A DNA stretch of 37,694 bases from Thiobacillus sp. UBA3361. GTDB lineage: Bacteria > Pseudomonadota > Gammaproteobacteria > Burkholderiales > Thiobacillaceae. The notes beneath the pieces were generated by a model, which was given only the letters and a program-made list of their open reading frames with translations, had not been told where the DNA came from and made no database searches. A program made the translations under genes and the position numbers. Shown here piece by piece: positions 8,528 through 16,723 of this stretch; position 1 is the first letter of the stretch; every line of letters starts with the position of its first letter. The DNA lies in assembly GCA_002360535.1 (NCBI GenBank), contig DEQR01000017.1, forward strand, positions 1-37,694, written 5' to 3'.

Positions 8528-9895
8528 TCATGCCGCCACCTTCGGCAACCGATGCAACGCCGCTTCGATGGCGGCCTCGGGGTAGGCGTAGTCCTCCAAC
8601 CCGCCGGAGAAATACTTGTCATAGCTGGCCATGTCGAAGTGGCCGTGGCCGGAGAGGTTGAAGAACAGTACCTTGGGTTCGCCGCTGGCCTTGCAACGCA
8701 AGGCTTCATCGATGGTGGCGCGGATGGCGTGGCAGGACTCGGGGGCGGGGATGATGCCCTCCGCTCGGGCAAACTGCACGCCGGCCTCGAAGGTGGCCAG
8801 TTGCGGCACCGCCACTGCCTCGATCAGGCCGTCGTGGTAGAGCTGGGAGACCAGGGGCGAATCGCCATGGTACCGAAGACCGCCGGCATGGATGCCGGGC
8901 GGCACGAAGTCGTGGCCCAGGGTGTACATCAGCATCAGCGGCGTCAGGCCCACCGCGTCGCCGAAGTCGTAGGCGAAGTGGCCGCGCGTCAGGGTCGGGC
9001 AGGAGGTGGGTTCGGCGGCGATCAGGCGCAGGTTGGCGGCCTTCGGGTCGCCGGCCGCCTTGTCGGCCAGGAAGGGGAAGGCGGCACCGGCGAAGTTGGA
9101 TCCGCCGCCGCAGCAGGCGATGACCACGTCCGGGTATTCGCCGATCTTCTCGAACTGTTTCTTGGCTTCCAGGCCGATCACGGTCTGGTGGTGGCAGACG
9201 TGGTTGAGTACCGAGCCGAGCGAGTAGTTGGTGTCCGGACGCGAGGCGGCCTCTTCCACCGCCTCGGAGATGGCGATGCCCAGGCTGCCGGGAGAGTCCG
9301 GGTCCTCGGCGAGGATCTTGCGCCCGGAGTTGGTCATGTCGGTGGGCGATGCGAACACTTCGGCGCCCCAGGTCTGCATCATCGAGCGGCGGAAAGGTTT
9401 TTGCTGGTAGCTGATCTTGACCATATAGACCCGCACCTCGATGCCGAACATCTGCCCCACCAGGGCGAGGCTGGAGCCCCATTGGCCGGCGCCGGTCTCG
9501 GTGGACAGGCGCTTGATGCCGGCCTGTTTGTTGTACCAGGCCTGGGGCAAGGCGGTGTTGGGCTTGTGCGAGCCGGCCGGCGACACGCCTTCGTATTTGT
9601 AATAGATGCGCGCCGGGGTGCCCAGGGCCTGCTCCAGGCGATGGGCGCGGAACATGGGCGACGGGCGCCACAGGCGGTAGGCCTCGCGCACCTCGTCGGG
9701 GATGGCGATCCAGCGCTCGGCGGAGACCTCCTGTTCGATCAAGGCCATGGGGAAGATGGGCGCCAGCGCTTCGGGCCCGATGGGCTTGCCGTCCGGCCCC
9801 AGCGGCGGCGCGGGTTTGGTGGGCATGTCGGCCACCACGTTGTACCAATGGGTGGGGATGTCTTCTTCTTCCAGGAGGATCTTGGTCAGGGGCAT
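8528..9895 (-). CDS. trpB2: TrpB2-type tryptophan synthase beta-like enzyme
   Basis: This 455-residue PLP enzyme belongs to the TrpB2 branch: it is longer than TrpB1 (about 400), with the N-terminal extension that includes HWYNVVADMP. The PLP lysine is Lys111 in GSHKPNTA, and the phosphate-binding loop is CCGGGSNFAG at 261-270. It should join indole and serine to make tryptophan, or salvage indole. No trpA or other trp gene lies nearby, and TrpB2 proteins usually lack the residues for coupling to TrpA, so it probably acts alone. CGGAGA stands just upstream of the ATG. It is divergent from the NUDIX gene. Some family members prefer O-phosphoserine, so the true substrate is open. Confidence 0.92.
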   Translation of the reverse strand: MPLTKILLEEEDIPTHWYNVVADMPTKPAPPLGPDGKPIGPEALAPIFPMALIEQEVSAERWIAIPDEVREAYRLWRPSPMFRAHRLEQALGTPARIYYKYEGVSPAGSHKPNTALPQAWYNKQAGIKRLSTETGAGQWGSSLALVGQMFGIEVRVYMVKISYQQKPFRRSMMQTWGAEVFASPTDMTNSGRKILAEDPDSPGSLGIAISEAVEEAASRPDTNYSLGSVLNHVCHHQTVIGLEAKKQFEKIGEYPDVVIACCGGGSNFAGAAFPFLADKAAGDPKAANLRLIAAEPTSCPTLTRGHFAYDFGDAVGLTPLMLMYTLGHDFVPPGIHAGGLRYHGDSPLVSQLYHDGLIEAVAVPQLATFEAGVQFARAEGIIPAPESCHAIRATIDEALRCKASGEPKVLFFNLSGHGHFDMASYDKYFSGGLEDYAYPEAAIEAALHRLPKVAA

Positions 9896-9990
9896 CTCGG
9901 TCTCCGTTGTTCAACACGCTCGGGCTGCTTCAAAAAGCCCCTTGATGCTACTCGCCCGGTTTTTGCAATGAAAGCACGGGGATCAAGTTC

Positions 9991-9996
9991 TATACT
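9991..9996 (+). promoter_or_regulatory. Possible -10 element of the NUDIX gene
   Basis: TATACT lies 25 nt before the NUDIX ATG. No good -35 hexamer lies at 16-18 nt (TTGCAA at 9963-9968 is 22 nt away). It could serve the NUDIX-ppdK pair. Confidence 0.35.
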
Positions 9997-10020
9997 TGGG
10001 CCAAATCCACACGCCCGTCC

Positions 10021-10623
10021 ATGACCGACCACCATCCCGAACACGATGCCGCCCAGGATTCCGGCCCGGATCTCCTGGAGCACACCCTCTCTAGCGAAAC
10101 TGTTTACCAGGGCCGCCTGCTCAACGCCCGGCGGGATCGCGTACGCCTGCCCAATGGCAAGGAATCGAGCCGGGAATATCTGCTGCACCCCGGAGCGGCG
10201 GTGATCATCCCCCTGTTCGACAACGGCGACACCCTGCTGGAGCGGCAGCACCGCTACCCCCTGCACCGGGACTTCCTGGAACTGCCGGCGGGCAAGTTCG
10301 ACCCCGGCGAAACGGAGCTGGCCTGCGCGCAGCGGGAACTCCTGGAGGAAACCGGCTACACGGCCGATAGTTGGCGGGAGTTGGCCACCTTCCACCCCTG
10401 CATCGGCTATTCGGACGAACGGCTGGTGTATTTCCTGGCCCGCGGCCTGAGCCACGAAGGACATGCCCGTGACCACGACGAATTCCTGGAAATCCTGCGC
10501 GTACCCATGGCCGAGGCCATGGACATGGTGCGCGACGGGCGCATCACGGACGGGAAGACGGTGATGGGCCTGCTCTGGTGGGCACGCTACAACGGCGGCC
10601 CGGAGGACACGGAAACGACTTGA
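10021..10623 (+). CDS. NUDIX hydrolase, ADP-ribose pyrophosphatase-like
   Basis: This 200-residue protein has a complete Nudix box at residues 91-113 (GKFDPGE, then RELLEETGY), which binds the catalytic metal. The upstream pieces EYLLHPGAAVIIP and RQHRYP and the general length match the ADP-ribose pyrophosphatase (NudF-like) group, which splits ADP-ribose into AMP and ribose 5-phosphate in the cytoplasm. Substrate assignment within the Nudix family is uncertain from sequence alone. Pyruvate phosphate dikinase follows 67 nt downstream, and the two may share a transcript. Confidence 0.87.
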   Translation: MTDHHPEHDAAQDSGPDLLEHTLSSETVYQGRLLNARRDRVRLPNGKESSREYLLHPGAAVIIPLFDNGDTLLERQHRYPLHRDFLELPAGKFDPGETELACAQRELLEETGYTADSWRELATFHPCIGYSDERLVYFLARGLSHEGHARDHDEFLEILRVPMAEAMDMVRDGRITDGKTVMGLLWWARYNGGPEDTETT

Positions 10624-10690
10624 AAATCCCCGAGGCGGCCGCGCCGGCCGTCCCTGACTTCGCGTAAGACTTCCAAATAGGAGAGAGAAC

Positions 10691-13465
10691 ATGAGCGACA
10701 AATGGGTCTATGCCTTCAGCGAAGGCGATGGCAAGAACAAGAAACTGCTGGGCGGCAAGGGTGCCAACCTGTGCGAGATGACCCAGATCGGCCTGCGCGT
10801 GCCGCCGGGTTTCGTGATCACCACCGAGGCCTGCCTGGCCTATCTCGACGATGCCGGCCACAAGCTGCCGCTGGGCGTGCTGGACCAGGTGCGCCACCAC
10901 ATGGTGGAGGTGGAGCGGGCCTCGGGCAAGGTGTTTGGCGGACGCGAGAATCCATTGCTGGTCTCGGTGCGTTCCGGCTCGGCCCTGTCCATGCCCGGCA
11001 TGATGGACACCATTCTCAACCTGGGCCTCAACGCGGAGACCCTGCAGGGCCTCATCGCCCAAACCGGTAACGAGCGCTTCGGCTACGACGCCTACCGGCG
11101 CTTCATCCAGTTGTTCGGCAAGGTAGCCCTGGGCGTGCCGGAAGAGGAATTCGACGCCGAGTTCAACGCCGTCAAGGCCGATGCCGGCGTCAAGCACGAC
11201 GTGGGCCTGTCGGCCGCACACCTGGCGGACATCGCCGAGCGCTTCCTGAAGGTCGTGGAGCGGGTCACCGGCAAGCCCTTCCCCGCCGACCCCTACGAGC
11301 AACTGGAGATCGCCATCAAGGCGGTGTTCAACTCCTGGGGCGGCAAGCGGGCGGTGGATTACCGGCGCGAGTTCAAGATCACGCCGGAGATGGCCAACGG
11401 CACGGCGGTCAACGTGGTAGCCATGGTGTTCGGCAACATGGGCGACGACTCCGCCACCGGCGTCGGCTTCACCCGCGACCCCGGCACCGGCGAAAACGTC
11501 ATGTTCGGCGAGTACCTGACCAATGCCCAGGGCGAAGACGTGGTGGCCGGCATCCGCACGCCCAAGCCGGTGGCCGAGCTGGAAAAGGAAATGCCCGACC
11601 TGTACCGGCAGCTGGTGGAACTCCGCAACCAGCTAGAAACCCACTACAAGGAAGTCCAGGACTACGAGTACACCATCGAGAAGGGCACCCTGTACTGCCT
11701 GCAGACCCGCAACGGCAAGATGAACGCCACCGCCCTGGTGCGCACCTCGGTGGAGATGGTCCAGGACGGCCTGATCGACAAGAAACAGGCCCTGCTGCGC
11801 ATCCAGCCGGAGATGCTGGAACAGCTGCTGTTCCCGCGCCTGGACCCGAAGACCGGCGCCAAGCCGGTGGCCCGCGGTCTGCCCGCCTCGCCCGGCGCCG
11901 CCTCCGGCGTCGCGGTGTTCGACGCTGACCGGGCCGAGAAGCTGGGCCGCGCCGGTGAGAAGGTGATCCTGGTGCGCGAGGAGACCAAGCCCGAGGACAT
12001 CCACGGCTTCTTCGCCAGCCAGGGCATCCTCACCAGCCGGGGCGGCAAGACCAGCCACGCGGCGGTGGTGGCGCGCGGCATGGGCAAGCCCTGCGTGGCC
12101 GGCGCCGAGGGCATCCATGTCGATGTGCGCATGCGCCAGGCGGTGGTGGGCGACCAGGTGTTCGGCGAGGGTGCGGTGATCACCATCGACGGCACCACGG
12201 GCAACGTCTATCTCGGCGAGGTGCCCATGATCGAGGCCGAGTTCTCGGGTGAACTCGCCACCCTGCTGGGCTGGGCCGACGAGATGGCGAAACTGAAGGT
12301 GATGGCCAACGCCGATACCCCGCCCGACGCGGAACGCGCCCTCAAGTTCGGTGCTATGGGCATCGGGCTGTGCCGTACCGAGCGCATGTTCAACGCCGTC
12401 GAGCGGCTGCCCATCGTCGTCGAGATGATCGTCGCCGAGACCCCGGCCGACCGGCAAGTGGCGCTCAACAAGCTGCTGCCCATCCAGCGCGACGACTTCA
12501 TCGGCATCTTCAAGGCCATGGCGCCCCGGCCGGTGACCATCCGCCTGCTGGACCCGCCCATCCACGAGTTTCTGCCCACCGCCGACCAGCTGGTGGACGA
12601 ACTGGACCAACTACACGTGCTGCGGGACACGGTGCGGGGCATGCAGGTACTCCACGATGCGGTGGATTTCATCTACCGCACCCGCGACATCCATCCTCAC
12701 GTGCAGCTGCCCGCCGACCCGGCGCTGGTGGACGAGGCCATCCAGAAGAAGGAGGCCATGCTCAAGAAGGTGCGCGCCCTGTTCGAAGTGAACCCCATGC
12801 TGGGCCATCGCGGCGTGCGCCTGGGCCTCACCCATCCCGAGATCTACGCCATGCAGATCCGCGCCATTCTCGAGGCCGCCGCCGAGTGCCAGAAGGCAGG
12901 TGTCGAGGTGCATCCGGAGATCATGGTGCCCCAGGTCTGCACCGCCGAGGAGCTGAAGAAGGTGAAATCCTGGGTGGAAGACATCCGCGCCGACGTGGAG
13001 ACCACCGCCGGGGTCAAGCTCAACTTCAAGTTCGGCTCCATGCTGGAGGTGGTGCGCGCCTGCATGCGCGCCGAGCACCTGGCCGAGCAGGCGGAGTTCT
13101 TCTCCTTCGGCACCAACGACCTGACTCAGGCCACCTTCTCGTTCTCCCGTGAGGACGCGGAGAACAAGTTCCTGCCCATGTACAACCAGAGCAAGATCCT
13201 CCAGGACAACCCCTTCGAGGTGCTGGACACCAAGGGCGTGGGCAAGCTCATGCAACTGGCGGTGGAATGGGGCCGGGGCACGCGGCCGGACATGAAGGTG
13301 GGCATCTGCGGCGAACACGGTGGCCACCCGGCCTCCATCGCCTTCTGCCACCGGATCGGCCTGACCTACGTCTCCTGCTCCGGCCCGCGCGTGCCCATCG
13401 CCCGCCTGGCGGCAGCCCAGGCATCCATTGCCGAGGCCGCTGGGGCCGGTAAGCAGTCGCTGTAA
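10691..13465 (+). CDS. ppdK: Pyruvate, phosphate dikinase
   Basis: This 924-residue cytoplasmic enzyme interconverts pyruvate + ATP + Pi and PEP + AMP + PPi. The N-terminal nucleotide-binding domain includes GGKGANLCEM and VRSGSALSMPGMMDT. The swivelling phosphohistidine domain has His456 in GGKTSHAAVVARGMGKPC. The C-terminal PEP/pyruvate barrel ends with Cys873 in GICGEHGGHP. All catalytic elements are intact. It is somewhat longer than the usual 870-880 residues. AGGAGAGAG precedes the ATG. In a betaproteobacterium it may allow PPi-linked glycolysis or gluconeogenic PEP formation; the direction cannot be told from sequence. The stop is 33 nt before uvrC. Confidence 0.96.
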   Translation: MSDKWVYAFSEGDGKNKKLLGGKGANLCEMTQIGLRVPPGFVITTEACLAYLDDAGHKLPLGVLDQVRHHMVEVERASGKVFGGRENPLLVSVRSGSALSMPGMMDTILNLGLNAETLQGLIAQTGNERFGYDAYRRFIQLFGKVALGVPEEEFDAEFNAVKADAGVKHDVGLSAAHLADIAERFLKVVERVTGKPFPADPYEQLEIAIKAVFNSWGGKRAVDYRREFKITPEMANGTAVNVVAMVFGNMGDDSATGVGFTRDPGTGENVMFGEYLTNAQGEDVVAGIRTPKPVAELEKEMPDLYRQLVELRNQLETHYKEVQDYEYTIEKGTLYCLQTRNGKMNATALVRTSVEMVQDGLIDKKQALLRIQPEMLEQLLFPRLDPKTGAKPVARGLPASPGAASGVAVFDADRAEKLGRAGEKVILVREETKPEDIHGFFASQGILTSRGGKTSHAAVVARGMGKPCVAGAEGIHVDVRMRQAVVGDQVFGEGAVITIDGTTGNVYLGEVPMIEAEFSGELATLLGWADEMAKLKVMANADTPPDAERALKFGAMGIGLCRTERMFNAVERLPIVVEMIVAETPADRQVALNKLLPIQRDDFIGIFKAMAPRPVTIRLLDPPIHEFLPTADQLVDELDQLHVLRDTVRGMQVLHDAVDFIYRTRDIHPHVQLPADPALVDEAIQKKEAMLKKVRALFEVNPMLGHRGVRLGLTHPEIYAMQIRAILEAAAECQKAGVEVHPEIMVPQVCTAEELKKVKSWVEDIRADVETTAGVKLNFKFGSMLEVVRACMRAEHLAEQAEFFSFGTNDLTQATFSFSREDAENKFLPMYNQSKILQDNPFEVLDTKGVGKLMQLAVEWGRGTRPDMKVGICGEHGGHPASIAFCHRIGLTYVSCSGPRVPIARLAAAQASIAEAAGAGKQSL

Positions 13466-13498
13466 TCCGCCCCCCCTCCCCGCGCCGGCACGACGCTC

Positions 13499-15397
13499 AT
13501 GTCCGAAAGCGGGGAGGGGACGCCGGCCAAGCCGCCACCCGGACGCGGCGTCAAGTCCTCCGACCCACCGGTCTTCGACCACGCCCCCCTGCTGGCCAGC
13601 CTGCCGGCCCTGCCGGGTGTCTATCGCATGCTGGGCGAGGCGGGCGAGGTGCTCTATGTGGGGAAGGCCCGCGACCTGAAGAAGCGGGTCTCCAGCTATT
13701 TCCAGAAGTCGGACCAGAGCCCGCGCATCCGCCTGATGGTGGCGCGCATCCGCGACATCCAGGTCACCGTGACCCGCTCGGAGTCCGAGGCCCTGCTGCT
13801 GGAGAACAACCTTATCAAGGGCCTGAAGCCGCGCTACAACATCCTGTTCCGCGACGACAAGTCCTACCCCTACCTGGTGCTCAGCGGCCACGCCTTTCCG
13901 CGCCTGGGCTATTACCGCGGCCCGCGCGACAAGATCCACCGGTATTTCGGACCCTACCCCAACGCCTACGCGGTGCGCGAGTCCATCCAGATACTGCAGA
14001 AGGTGTTCCGCCTGCGCACCTGCGAGGACACGGTGTTCGCGCACCGCTCCCGGCCCTGCATGCTGCACCAGATCCATCGCTGCTCGGCCCCCTGCGTGGG
14101 GCGGGTCACGGTGGCGGACTACGCCCGCGACGTGGAGGAAGCGACCCTTTTGTTGCAGGGCAAGGATGACGAGCTGCTGGCCCGCCTGACCGCCAAGATG
14201 GAGGCGACCTCCGCCCGGCTGGAATTCGAGCGGGCGGCCCTATACCGGGACCAGCTCCAGGCCCTGACCAAAGTGCGCGAGAAGCAGTTCGTGGAAAGCG
14301 GCAGCCACCGGGATGTGGACGTGGTGGGGGTGGCGGCCGCGGCGGGCAGGGCCTGCGTCTATCTGATGATGATCCGCGGCGGGCGCAACCTGGGCGGCAA
14401 GGCCTTCTTCCCCCAGAACGCGGAGGACGCCGACGGCGGCAGCCTGGTGGAGGCCTTCCTCTCCCAGCACTACGCGGCCCAGCCGGTACCGGCGGTGCTG
14501 GTGGTGGCCGGCGCGGCCCTGGGCGTGGACACCGAAGGGGCCGAGGCCTGGCTGTCGCAGCAGGCCGGACGGCGGGTGCGGCTGGTCACCCGTCCCCAGG
14601 GTGAGCGGCGCGCCTGGCTGCGCCTGGCGGAGGAGAATGCCCGCCAGGCCCTGCTCAGCCGGGAAGGGCGGCAGGCCAACCAGGAGGCGCGCCTGGCCGC
14701 CCTCAACGAGGTGCTGGGGACGTCCGGCATCGAACGCATCGAGTGTCTGGACGTGAGCCACACCCTGGGCGAGGCCACGGTGGTGTCCTGCGTGGTGTAT
14801 GACCAGGGGGGTATGCTCAACTCGGACTACCGCCGCTACAACGTGACCAACCCTACACCAGGAGACGACTACTACGCCCTGCGGGAGGCCCTCACCCGCC
14901 GCTTCGGCAGGCTGCTGGCCGGAGCCGGGGAAGAGGGCAATGGCGAGGGTGTCCTGCCCGACCTGCTGCTCATCGACGGCGGCAAGGGCCAGCTCAACGT
15001 GGCCGTGGAGGTGCTGGGCGAACTGGGCATCGCCGATCTTCCCATGATGGGCGTGGCCAAGGGCGAGGAACGCAAGCCGGGCCTGGAGCAGCTGTTCCGG
15101 CCGGGCCTGGCGGCCCCCCTACGCCTGCCCCCCGACCACCCGGCCCTGCACCTCATCCAGGAGGTGCGCGACGAGGCCCACCGCTTCGCCATCACCGGCC
15201 ACCGGGCGCGGCGGGCAAAGAAGCGCCACCGCTCCACACTGGAGGATATCCCCGGCGTGGGGCCCAAGCGCCGGCAGCGGCTGCTGCAATCCTTCGGCGG
15301 CCTGCGCGGTATCCAGGCGGCGGGAGTGGAAGAACTGGCCCAGGTGGAAGGTGTAAGCAGGGAACTGGCCGAACGCATCTATCGGGAATTACACTGA
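13499..15397 (+). CDS. uvrC: Excinuclease ABC subunit C
   Basis: UvrC makes both incisions in UvrABC nucleotide excision repair. The 632-residue protein has, in order: an N-terminal GIY-YIG nuclease (PGVYRML, then VLYVGKARDLKKRV), a Cys-containing linker, a UVR domain that binds UvrB (around LEFERAALYRDQLQAL), an RNase H-like nuclease (CLDVSHTLGEATV, LLIDGGKGQL) and C-terminal helix-hairpin-helix repeats (EDIPGVGPKRRQRLL). The N-terminus carries about 28 extra polar residues before FDHAPLL, and the upstream ribosome site is weak, so the true start could be further in. pgsA follows after 21 nt, as in many proteobacteria. Confidence 0.96.
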   Translation: MSESGEGTPAKPPPGRGVKSSDPPVFDHAPLLASLPALPGVYRMLGEAGEVLYVGKARDLKKRVSSYFQKSDQSPRIRLMVARIRDIQVTVTRSESEALLLENNLIKGLKPRYNILFRDDKSYPYLVLSGHAFPRLGYYRGPRDKIHRYFGPYPNAYAVRESIQILQKVFRLRTCEDTVFAHRSRPCMLHQIHRCSAPCVGRVTVADYARDVEEATLLLQGKDDELLARLTAKMEATSARLEFERAALYRDQLQALTKVREKQFVESGSHRDVDVVGVAAAAGRACVYLMMIRGGRNLGGKAFFPQNAEDADGGSLVEAFLSQHYAAQPVPAVLVVAGAALGVDTEGAEAWLSQQAGRRVRLVTRPQGERRAWLRLAEENARQALLSREGRQANQEARLAALNEVLGTSGIERIECLDVSHTLGEATVVSCVVYDQGGMLNSDYRRYNVTNPTPGDDYYALREALTRRFGRLLAGAGEEGNGEGVLPDLLLIDGGKGQLNVAVEVLGELGIADLPMMGVAKGEERKPGLEQLFRPGLAAPLRLPPDHPALHLIQEVRDEAHRFAITGHRARRAKKRHRSTLEDIPGVGPKRRQRLLQSFGGLRGIQAAGVEELAQVEGVSRELAERIYRELH

Positions 15398-15418
15398 GCG
15401 AGAAAACAACGCCGTATC

Positions 15419-15997
15419 ATGCCCGTCAACCTGCCCAACACCCTCACCTGGCTGCGCATCTGGCTGATCCCGCTGTTCGTGGCGGTGTTCTACCTGCCCG
15501 ACGGCTGGCTGCCCAAGCACAGCCTGAACCTGATCGCCACCGGCCTCTTCGCCCTGGCCTCGGTCACCGACTGGCTGGACGGCTGGCTGGCCCGCAGGCT
15601 CAACCAAACCTCTGCCTTCGGCGCCTTCCTCGACCCGGTGGCGGACAAGCTGATGGTGGCCGCGGCACTGATCGTGCTGGTGGATCTGCAACGGGCCGGC
15701 ATCGCCGCCTCCCTGATCATCATCGGCCGCGAGATCGCCATCAGCGCGCTGCGCGAGTGGATGGCCCGTGAGGGGCAATCCCACAGCGTAGCGGTGTCCT
15801 TCGTGGGCAAGCTGAAGACCACCTTCCAGATGATCGCCATCCTGCTGCTGCTCTACCACGACCCGCTGCCGGGTTTCAGCGCCCAATGGCTGGGCCGCTG
15901 GCTGCTGGACATCGCCGCCTTCCTCACCCTGTGGTCCATGCTCCACTACCTGCTGATGGCCTGGAAGGCAATGAAGAACCAGCCCGCCGGCTCATAG
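15419..15997 (+). CDS. pgsA: CDP-diacylglycerol-glycerol-3-phosphate phosphatidyltransferase
   Basis: This 192-residue inner-membrane enzyme makes phosphatidylglycerol phosphate from CDP-diacylglycerol and glycerol 3-phosphate, the committed step to phosphatidylglycerol and cardiolipin. The CDP-alcohol phosphatidyltransferase motif is complete (DGWLAR, then G-x3-D-x3-D in GAFLDPVADK). Several membrane segments follow. The N-terminus MPVNLPNTLTWLRI is typical. It lies 21 nt after uvrC and directly before the tRNA array, the same order as in E. coli. Confidence 0.96.
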   Translation: MPVNLPNTLTWLRIWLIPLFVAVFYLPDGWLPKHSLNLIATGLFALASVTDWLDGWLARRLNQTSAFGAFLDPVADKLMVAAALIVLVDLQRAGIAASLIIIGREIAISALREWMAREGQSHSVAVSFVGKLKTTFQMIAILLLLYHDPLPGFSAQWLGRWLLDIAAFLTLWSMLHYLLMAWKAMKNQPAGS

Positions 15998-16036
15998 GGG
16001 GCGGCGCGTCGATGCGGATGGCCGCGCAGCGACGTG

Positions 16037-16064
16037 TTGACAGAAAATTTTCCGCCGATATACT
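16037..16064 (+). promoter_or_regulatory. Sigma-70 promoter of the tRNA-Gly-Cys-Leu array
   Basis: A consensus TTGACA (16037-16042) and TATACT (16059-16064) are separated by 16 nt. Transcription would begin near 16071, a few bases before tRNA-Gly at 16079. It is the best promoter match in the window, as expected for a stable RNA operon. Confidence 0.85.
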
Positions 16065-16078
16065 GGCCAGCCTTCGAC

Positions 16079-16154
16079 GCGGGAATAGCTCAGTTGGTAG
16101 AGCGCAACCTTGCCAAGGTTGAGGTCGCGAGTTCGAGCCTCGTTTCCCGCTCCA
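16079..16154 (+). tRNA. tRNA-Gly (GCC)
   Basis: This 76-nt tRNA has an encoded CCA. The acceptor stem GCGGGAA pairs with TTCCCGC. The anticodon arm CAACC/GGTTG encloses the loop TTGCCAA, so the anticodon is GCC. GTTCGAGCC forms the T loop. It is the first gene of the array and is positionally equivalent to E. coli glyW. Confidence 0.97.
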
Positions 16155-16160
16155 GTATTT

Positions 16161-16190
16161 GGGGGAAAGCGTCAGCTTTCCCCCTTGCCT
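16161..16190 (+). terminator. Strong hairpin between tRNA-Gly and tRNA-Cys
   Basis: A perfect 10-bp stem GGGGGAAAGC/GCTTTCCCCC (16161-16170 and 16175-16184) with a 4-nt loop is followed by TTGCCTTTT. It may be a leaky terminator that sets tRNA-Gly levels above the distal tRNAs, or a processing signal. The T-tract is interrupted, so termination is uncertain. Confidence 0.5.
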
Positions 16191-16224
16191 TTTCAGGCCC
16201 GACGCGGCCCGCCCGTCGGACCGC

Positions 16225-16298
16225 GGCGCGATGGCAGAGTGGTTATGCAGCGGCCTGCAAAGCCGTGTACATCGGTTCGATTCCGGTTCGCGCCTCCA
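16225..16298 (+). tRNA. tRNA-Cys (GCA)
   Basis: This 74-nt tRNA has an encoded CCA. The acceptor stem GGCGCGA pairs with TCGCGCC, the anticodon loop is CTGCAAA with anticodon GCA, and the T arm is CGGTTCGATTCCG. It is the second gene of the array, equivalent to E. coli cysT. Confidence 0.96.
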
Positions 16299-16348
16299 TC
16301 CCCTCCCCGACAGGCAACGCCCCGCGTATGCCGTACAATGCCGGCCAT

Positions 16349-16667
16349 GCCCCGATGGCGAAATTGGTAGACGCAACGGACTTAAGAAATTGAGCGCGGC
16401 CGGGGAAACCCGATCGACGACACCCCTCAAATTCGGCGAAACCCCTGGCCACACGATCCCGCGGCCGAGGCAACGCCGAGCCAAGGCCGCCCGCGCGGCA
16501 AGGTGTAGAGACTGGACGGGGGGCGCCTAAGGCAGGCGCGAGTCTGCTAGGGCGAAGGCACAGTCCGGACCCCAAACTGGACATCATCCAGGCGGCGAAA
16601 GCCGTGGCAGGTGCGAAAATCCGTTGACCTCAGGGTCGTGCCGGTTCGATCCCGGCTCGGGGCACCA
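16349..16667 (+). tRNA. tRNA-Leu (UAA), interrupted by a group I intron
   Basis: Exon 1 (16349-16383) gives the acceptor strand GCCCCGA, the D arm and the anticodon arm up to U34. Exon 2 (16616-16667) resumes with AAAATCCGT, the long variable arm, the T arm and TCGGGGC-A-CCA. Joined, they form a normal 87-nt class II tRNA with anticodon stem ACGGA/TCCGT, loop CTTAAAA and anticodon TAA. The 232 nt between them are a group I intron (separate entry). The gene closes the Gly-Cys-Leu array and matches E. coli leuZ by position. If this is the only UAA-reading leucine tRNA, splicing is essential for decoding UUA/UUG. Confidence 0.96.
16384..16615 (+). ncRNA. Self-splicing group I intron (IC3-like) in tRNA-Leu(UAA)
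   Basis: The 232-nt intron lies between U34 and A35 and ends in G (16615). P1 is CTT (16381-16383) with GAG (16392-16394), placing the required U-G pair at the 5' splice site. Other helices: P2 hairpin CGGG-GAAA-CCCG (16401-16412); P3 CCCCTC/GGGGGG (16423-16428, 16518-16523); P4 CGGCG/CGCCG (16434-16438, 16474-16478); P6 extension GCCGC/GCGGC (16486-16499); P7 GACTG/CAGTC (16510-16514, 16561-16565); P9 hairpins at 16577-16591 and CGGC-GAAA-GCCG (16593-16604). The core strings TCAAATTCGGCGAAACC and AAGGTGTAGAGACT are, from memory, those of the Azoarcus tRNA-Ile intron. There is no ORF inside, so no homing endonuclease. Confidence 0.95.
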
Positions 16668-16723
16668 CACCCGATTCCGAACACCCACGCGTTAGCGACC
16701 GCAACGGGCGGCCAGCAGGGGAT

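Noticed and set aside
8528..9895. Ordinary TrpA-coupled TrpB1
   Set aside because: The length (455 residues), N-terminal extension and lack of trpA point to the TrpB2 branch.
16181..16224. Extra tRNA or small RNA between tRNA-Gly and tRNA-Cys
   Set aside because: After the hairpin no cloverleaf or promoter can be drawn; it looks like plain spacer.
16384..16615. Homing endonuclease or other ORF in the intron
   Set aside because: The intron is only 232 nt and its core helices take up nearly all of it; the open frames crossing it are chance.
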